A DNA stretch of 35,572 nt from UBA2377 sp964429385 (GTDB lineage Bacteria; Verrucomicrobiota; Verrucomicrobiia; Opitutales; Opitutaceae): NCBI GenBank assembly GCA_964429385.1, contig CAYSBR010000038.1, forward strand, positions 1 through 35,572, written 5' to 3'. A program made the translations under genes and the position numbers. Below, one piece after another: positions 31,309 to 35,572 of the stretch; position 1 is the stretch's first letter, and each line of letters starts with the position of its first letter. The notes beneath the pieces were generated by a model. The model was given only the letters and a program-made list of their open reading frames with translations, ran no database searches and was not told the origin of the DNA.

Positions 31309-32094
31309 ATGCCCGTTTCCCTGTTTCACCGCGACCTCGGTGGCACCGACCAGCCGCCATTGGTGATCCTGCATGGCCTGATGGGTTCGTCGCGTAACTG
31401 GCAAACGGTTGGCCGGGATCTGGCGACCACCCGGCAGGTGCTCGCGCCGGATGCGCGCAACCATGGCGCTTCGCCTCACGATGATGCGATGGACTACACC
31501 GTCATGATGGGCGATGTCCTGACCTGGCTTGACGCCCTTGGGCTGAAGCGGGTGGCGCTGATGGGGCACAGCATGGGGGGCAAGACGGCGATGTTGCTGG
31601 CATGCCGGCACCCGGAGCGGGTGGAGCGGCTGATTGTCGTGGATATCGCCCCGAAGGATTATCACTGGGTGGGGCATCGGGAGGAGTTTGCCGCGATGAA
31701 TGAGCTGGATCTGCGCTCCCTGGCTTCGCGGGCCGAGGCGGAACAGCGTTTCGAGACGCGCGTGCAGGACTGGGCGATGCGAAAATTCCTCGCCACGGCC
31801 CTTGAGCGGACTGGTCTGGAGGGCTGGCGCTGGATCGTGAACCTGCCGGTGCTCACCGCGGCCCTGCCGGTCTTGGAAAGAAACGCATTGGGAGAAGCAG
31901 ACCATTTTGACGGTCCGGCACTTTTCATCACGGGCGGAAAATCCACTTACGTGGCGCCGGCGGATCATGCGACAATCCTGGCGCATTTCCCCTCGGCCCG
32001 AGTGGAAACACTGCCCGACTCCGCACATAATCCGCACATGGATGCCCGGGAGGGCTTTGTATCCGTGGTCAGGGCCGGGCTGGGGGCTGTTTGA
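31309..32094 (+). CDS. Alpha/beta hydrolase (YbfF/ABHD11-like esterase)
   Basis: A 261-residue cytosolic alpha/beta-fold hydrolase. The oxyanion-hole region is VILHGLMGSSRNW, and the nucleophile elbow is ALMGHSMGGKTAM with Ser88. The acid is in the middle of the chain and the catalytic His lies near 240 (LPDSAHNPHMDAREGF). APDARNHGASPHDDAMDYTVMMGDV and VDIAPKDY are typical of the YbfF/ABHD11 group, which hydrolyses acyl esters or thioesters. The natural substrate is unknown. ATG 31309 is preferred because the fold begins within 20 residues of it. It lies 24 bp upstream of the beta-galactosidase gene and may be co-transcribed with it. Confidence 0.85.
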   Translation: MPVSLFHRDLGGTDQPPLVILHGLMGSSRNWQTVGRDLATTRQVLAPDARNHGASPHDDAMDYTVMMGDVLTWLDALGLKRVALMGHSMGGKTAMLLACRHPERVERLIVVDIAPKDYHWVGHREEFAAMNELDLRSLASRAEAEQRFETRVQDWAMRKFLATALERTGLEGWRWIVNLPVLTAALPVLERNALGEADHFDGPALFITGGKSTYVAPADHATILAHFPSARVETLPDSAHNPHMDAREGFVSVVRAGLGAV

Positions 32095-32118
32095 TTTTGA
32101 TTCACACTGCGCGGCGGC

Positions 32119-35100
32119 ATGCTTCGCTGGCGGCCCCCTATGGAGCTTCTTCAAACCGGCCCACTCAAGTCCTGGCAATCCCCTGAAACGCTTTCGCTCA
32201 ACCGGCTCCCCGCCCGGGCGACGCTTTATCCTTATCCCAGTGCCAGAGCCGCGCTGGCGGGGCGCCGCGAAAAATCCCCCTGGTGGCTGTCGCTTGATGG
32301 CGAGTGGGATTTCCGCCTGGTGAGCCGGCCGGAAGCGGTCCCGGCGGAGTTTGTCCGCACTGATTTCCAGCCCGACAGCGCTTGGAGTAAGCTGCCGGTG
32401 CCGAGCAACTGGACGATGCACGGCCATGATCGTCCGCATTACACGAACGTCATCATGCCGTTTACGGAGCAGCCTCCCGTGGTTCCGGCGCTCAACCCCA
32501 CCGGGCTCTACCGGCACAGCTTCACGGTGCCGAAGAATTGGGACGGTCGCCGTACCGTGCTGCATATCGGCGGGGCGGAAAGCGTGCTTTATGTGTGGGT
32601 GGACGGCCAGCCGGTGGGCTTGGCGAAGGATACGCGTCTGCCATCAGAATTCGACCTCACGCCCTATGTGCGCGCCGGGAGCACGCACACCCTGGCGGCT
32701 GCGGTCGTCAAATGGTCCGATGCCAGCTTCATCGAGGATCAGGACCAGTGGTGGATGGGCGGGATCCATCGCGAAGTGTATCTTTATTCACAGGCGGAGT
32801 ATTATCTGGAGGATGTCTTCGTCCGGGCCGAGCCGGATGAGACCCTGCGCAAAGGAACGCTCAAGGTGGAGGCCAGGCTCGGAGCGCCTGACGAGTGGGG
32901 GAAGGGCTGCAAGCTGCGCGTGCAGGTCATCGATCCCGTCGGCAAGGCGCTTCTGCGCAAACCGCAGGAACAGGCGTTCCCCACGGATAACTTTTGGGTC
33001 AACCCGCGCCGCCGGCTCAGCTTGGAGATCCCGGTTGCGCGGCCGCAGCTTTGGTCGGCGGAGACGCCGCGGCGTTACACCGTGCTGGTCACGCTGGTCG
33101 GTCCCGGTGGCAAGGAGCTTGAACACACATCCATTCGCACCGGCTTCCGCCGCGTGGAAACGCGTAATCGCGAACTGCTGATCAACGGGCAGCCCGTGCT
33201 CATCACGGGGGTGAACCGCCATGACCACGACGACGTGCGCGGCAAGGCCGTGACCCGCGAGGGCATGCTGCAGGACGTGCTCGTAATGAAACAGCACAAC
33301 ATCAACGCCGTGCGCACGTCGCATTACCCGAATGATCCCCAGTGGTATGATCTGTGCGACGAATACGGCCTCTATGTCTGGGATGAGGCCAACATCGAGT
33401 CACACGCGTTCTACCACGACCTCGCGCACGACAGCCGCTATGCGCCGGCCTTTCTCGATCGCGGCCTGCGCATGGTCGAGCGCGACAAGAATCACCCCTC
33501 GATCATCACCTGGTCTTTGGGCAATGAGAGCGGTTACGGCCCGCATCATGACGCCATGGCCGCCTGGATCCGGCACCGCGATCCCAGCCGTCCGGTGCAT
33601 TACGAAGGCACCATCACCTTTGATTGGACACGCGGCCAGGCGGCCTCGGACTTCGTCAGCCCGATGTATCCGCCCATTGAGCGCATCGTCCAGTGGGTGA
33701 CCGATCCGGCGAACAAGGATGCGCGCCCGGTCATCCTGTGCGAGTTCTCGCACGCCATGGGCAACAGCAACGGAAGTCTGGGCGACTATTTCGATGCGTT
33801 TGATCAGCACCATGGCCTGCAGGGCGGCTTCATCTGGGAGTGGGTGGATCATGGCCTGAAGCAGCGCGATGCGAACGGCCGCGAGTTCTGGGCCTACGGC
33901 GGCGACTTCGGCGATGAGCCGAGCGATAAGAATTTTGTCTGCGATGGTCTCGTCTGGCCGGACCGGGCGCCGCATTCCGGTCTGTTCGAATACAAGCACC
34001 TCGCCCAGCCGGTGCGCGTGATCGCGCGCGATGTCCGTCGCGGCCGTTTTCGCGTGCAGAATCGGCGGTGGTTCACCGATCTTCGCGATTTGCGTGGCAC
34101 CTGGACACTGCTCGTGGATGGCCGGACTGTGGTCGAAGACCAGTTGCCCGTTTTCCGCACGACGGCCCAGGCGCAGGAGGATTTCGTCCTGGAGTATCCG
34201 CAACTGACCCTCCCGCCCGGTGCCGAAGTGCATGTGACGTTCCGCTTTTTCACCCGGCAGGCGACAGCCTGGTGCCAGGCGGGTCATGAAGTAGCCTGGC
34301 AGCAGCATGCGGTTCCCGCCACCCTCTTTGCCCGTGCCGCCAAGCCCGCCCGGTCCCGGGGCCTCGCTCCGGAAGTCAGCGCTGCGGCGCATGGCTGGAC
34401 AGTTTCCGCCGGTGACCTGAGTTTTGCGGTGGATCGCAACCAGGGCGCGATCGGCGATCTCCGGCACCAAGGCAATCTGCTCATCCAGCGTGGTCCGCAG
34501 CTCAATGTCTGGCGCGCCGCCACCGACAACGACGGCCTCAAACTGTTCACCGAGGTGGGCTGGGGCGGAGTACGGGTGCTCAACCGCTGGCTTGATGCGG
34601 GTTACGACCGCATGGAACTCGTGGAGAGCAAGACCACCGCAAAGCGCGCCAAGGCGGGAGTGGTTATTGCAATCCGGCAGCGCTGGCGGGCGCCCGGTGC
34701 AAAGAAAGACATCGTCCACCACCATCACTACCGGCTCTCGGCCACCGGGACGCTGCAGGTTGAAAACAAATTCAGCGTGGACCGGAAACTGCCGGAGCTG
34801 CCCCGCATCGGGGTGTCGCTTGTGCTGCCGCCCGCGCTGGAGCAAATGGAATGGTTTGGCCGCGGGCCGTGGGAAAACTACTCCGACCGCAAGCACAGCG
34901 CCCTGGTGGGCTGCTGGCGCACGACGGTGACCGCCGACTATGTGCCCTACATCCTGCCGCAGGAATACGGCAACAAGACGGATGTGCGCTGGCTTCACCT
35001 GCACGATGGCAAGGCCGCCGGGGTGCGCTTTCACGCGGCTCCAACGATGGAGGTTTCCGCCAGCCACTTCACGGCGGCGGACCTTTACGCGGCGCGCCAT

Positions 35101-35265
35101 GTCACCCAGCTCACGCCCCGGCCGGAAATCCACGTCAATCTGGACCATGCCCAGCGCGGTCTCGGGACCTGCAGCTGCGGCCCCGACACGCTGCCGCAGT
35201 ATTGCCTCCAGCCGGGCAATTACGGGCAGACCTTCACCATTCTGCCCGCAGGCGCAGTCAAGTAA
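32119..35265 (+). CDS. lacZ: GH2 beta-galactosidase (LacZ type)
   Basis: Hydrolyses terminal beta-galactosides such as lactose. The 1048 residues show the complete five-domain LacZ layout: sugar-binding jelly roll (SLDGEWDFRL, LPVPSNWTMHGHDRPHYTNV), Ig-like domain, TIM barrel, second Ig-like domain, and the beta-galactosidase small-chain domain (WRAATDNDG, WFGRGPWENYSDRK, PQEYGNKTDVRWL). The acid/base is Glu470 (WSLGNESGYG) and the nucleophile Glu542 (ILCEFSHAMGNSNG). There is no signal peptide, so it is cytosolic. A second ATG at 32140 is an equally possible start; neither has a Shine-Dalgarno sequence. With the GH4 alpha-galactosidase 25 kb away, it points to use of plant-type galactosides. 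Confidence 0.95.
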   Translation: MLRWRPPMELLQTGPLKSWQSPETLSLNRLPARATLYPYPSARAALAGRREKSPWWLSLDGEWDFRLVSRPEAVPAEFVRTDFQPDSAWSKLPVPSNWTMHGHDRPHYTNVIMPFTEQPPVVPALNPTGLYRHSFTVPKNWDGRRTVLHIGGAESVLYVWVDGQPVGLAKDTRLPSEFDLTPYVRAGSTHTLAAAVVKWSDASFIEDQDQWWMGGIHREVYLYSQAEYYLEDVFVRAEPDETLRKGTLKVEARLGAPDEWGKGCKLRVQVIDPVGKALLRKPQEQAFPTDNFWVNPRRRLSLEIPVARPQLWSAETPRRYTVLVTLVGPGGKELEHTSIRTGFRRVETRNRELLINGQPVLITGVNRHDHDDVRGKAVTREGMLQDVLVMKQHNINAVRTSHYPNDPQWYDLCDEYGLYVWDEANIESHAFYHDLAHDSRYAPAFLDRGLRMVERDKNHPSIITWSLGNESGYGPHHDAMAAWIRHRDPSRPVHYEGTITFDWTRGQAASDFVSPMYPPIERIVQWVTDPANKDARPVILCEFSHAMGNSNGSLGDYFDAFDQHHGLQGGFIWEWVDHGLKQRDANGREFWAYGGDFGDEPSDKNFVCDGLVWPDRAPHSGLFEYKHLAQPVRVIARDVRRGRFRVQNRRWFTDLRDLRGTWTLLVDGRTVVEDQLPVFRTTAQAQEDFVLEYPQLTLPPGAEVHVTFRFFTRQATAWCQAGHEVAWQQHAVPATLFARAAKPARSRGLAPEVSAAAHGWTVSAGDLSFAVDRNQGAIGDLRHQGNLLIQRGPQLNVWRAATDNDGLKLFTEVGWGGVRVLNRWLDAGYDRMELVESKTTAKRAKAGVVIAIRQRWRAPGAKKDIVHHHHYRLSATGTLQVENKFSVDRKLPELPRIGVSLVLPPALEQMEWFGRGPWENYSDRKHSALVGCWRTTVTADYVPYILPQEYGNKTDVRWLHLHDGKAAGVRFHAAPTMEVSASHFTAADLYAARHVTQLTPRPEIHVNLDHAQRGLGTCSCGPDTLPQYCLQPGNYGQTFTILPAGAVK

Positions 35266-35290
35266 GCAGGCAAGCTTTCAACGCGCGCGC

Positions 35291-35316
35291 CCTGTTGAGC
35301 TGCAACGCTCAACAGG
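35291..35316. repeat. Hairpin downstream of lacZ
   Basis: CCTGTTGAGC (35291-35300), loop TGCAAC and GCTCAACAGG (35307-35316) form a perfect 10-bp stem 25 bp after the lacZ stop. GC-rich sequence follows, not a T-tract, so it could end transcription only with help or protect the 3' end. The rest of 35266-35509 shows no gene that I can support. Confidence 0.5.
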
Positions 35317-35509
35317 CCGGGGCATCGCTTGATTCGGTGGCTGGCGGGCGGCAGCACACGAAGGCGGCGAGAACTGCGCGAGTGGTTGGGGATGACTTCC
35401 TCGGTGATGTTCGGATGGTGGGAGGCGCAGCCAAACATGAGCTTCAGGAGTCTGCCGCTGCAAGCAGGTGGGGTTGCGCCGAAAAAACACCGCTGCTCAT
35501 TCCTACTGG

Positions 35510-35572
35510 TTAGGCTCTGGTTTCATAGGTCGCAAAAAACTCTCGTAGCATTCGATTCAGCTCAGCCTCTCT
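35510..35572 (-). CDS. Possible C-terminal end of a minus-strand gene entering from the right edge
   Basis: From the right edge the minus strand is open for 20 codons to TAA (35510-35512 on plus), ending LNRMLREFFATYETRA. The composition looks protein-like, amphipathic and charged, and base use is less GC-rich than in the neighbouring genes. Twenty residues are too few to assign a family, and chance openness is possible. Confidence 0.3.
   Translation of the reverse strand, partial: REAELNRMLREFFATYETRA

Noticed and set aside
31213..32565. In-frame upstream extension of mutS by about 450 codons
   Set aside because: It is antisense to the hydrolase and the start of lacZ, has no domain signal, and the MutS N-terminus at 31212 is canonical. 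Long open antisense frames are common in this GC-rich DNA.
33400..35148. Long minus-strand open frame of about 580 codons opposite lacZ
   Set aside because: It is a codon-bias shadow of a fully conserved GH2 enzyme.
35220..35438. Minus-strand frame overlapping the 3' end of lacZ
   Set aside because: It overlaps lacZ, lacks a recognisable domain, and includes the hairpin. It is possibly an eroded fragment but is not supportable as a gene.
35307..35515. Possible integron attC site (GCCTAAC after the stop codon, GTTGAGC farther along on the minus strand)
   Set aside because: The two core-like heptamers are about 209 bp apart, longer than usual attC sites, the inner arms are not complementary, and no integrase is present.
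1..35572. CRISPR arrays, tRNA or rRNA genes, insertion sequences
   Set aside because: No regularly spaced repeats, cloverleaf with a GTTCRA arm, rRNA segments or transposase genes were recognised on either strand.

Overview
This 35.6 kb window is high-GC chromosomal DNA (coding third positions strongly G/C) from a Gram-negative bacterium. An orphan TolC-type outer-membrane protein, a TonB-like energy transducer, several Sec signal peptides, an FbpABC-type iron importer and many starts without a Shine-Dalgarno sequence fit a verrucomicrobial (Opitutaceae-like) genome. That placement is inference; no rRNA or tRNA gene is present to test it. The gene content is mostly core metabolism, plus one toxin-antitoxin module and a few short repeats.

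Layout, left to right. (1) 1-3138: the 5' part of a monomeric NADP isocitrate dehydrogenase (minus), a membrane-anchored Mrr-like protein with a zinc ribbon, and a soluble transhydrogenase. (2) 3207-7201: sugar use, with xylulokinase, an AraC-family regulator and a divergent GH4 alpha-galactosidase. (3) 7245-9630 (minus): trpC, rsmA and a small secreted protein, closed by a perfect bidirectional terminator. (4) 9731-11321: mazG overlapping a XerC/D recombinase. (5) 11327-15284 (minus): fbpA-fbpB-fbpC ferric iron import, with a Fur-box-like palindrome in front and an intrinsic terminator between fbpA and fbpB. (6) 15406-22487 (minus): nadE, hemL, a SpoIVB-S55-type protein and a large secreted propeller-like protein. 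(7) 22588-26356: tolC-like, maf, tonB-like and an RluA-type pseudouridine synthase, partly translationally coupled. (8) 26357-27614: DAHP synthase behind a 220-bp leader. (9) 27885-28647: a Phd/YefM-PIN toxin-antitoxin pair. (10) 28651-35265: mutS (minus), an alpha/beta hydrolase and a GH2 beta-galactosidase. A possible gene fragment sits at the right edge.

The most interesting element is the DAHP synthase leader. A 28-codon ORF (26413-26499) carries eight Tyr, Phe and Trp codons within eleven positions. It is followed by mutually exclusive pairings: GGGCGGC at 26478-26484 with GCCGCCC at 26528-26534, or GCCGCC at 26528-26533 with GGCGGC at 26541-26546 followed by seven T. This has the full architecture of a ribosome-mediated attenuator that would read all three aromatic amino acids at the entry to the shikimate pathway. 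Other regulatory sites worth checking are the Fur-like palindrome, the terminator inside the fbp operon, an 18-bp palindrome abutting the antitoxin start codon, and a symmetric promoter-like element between araC and the alpha-galactosidase gene.
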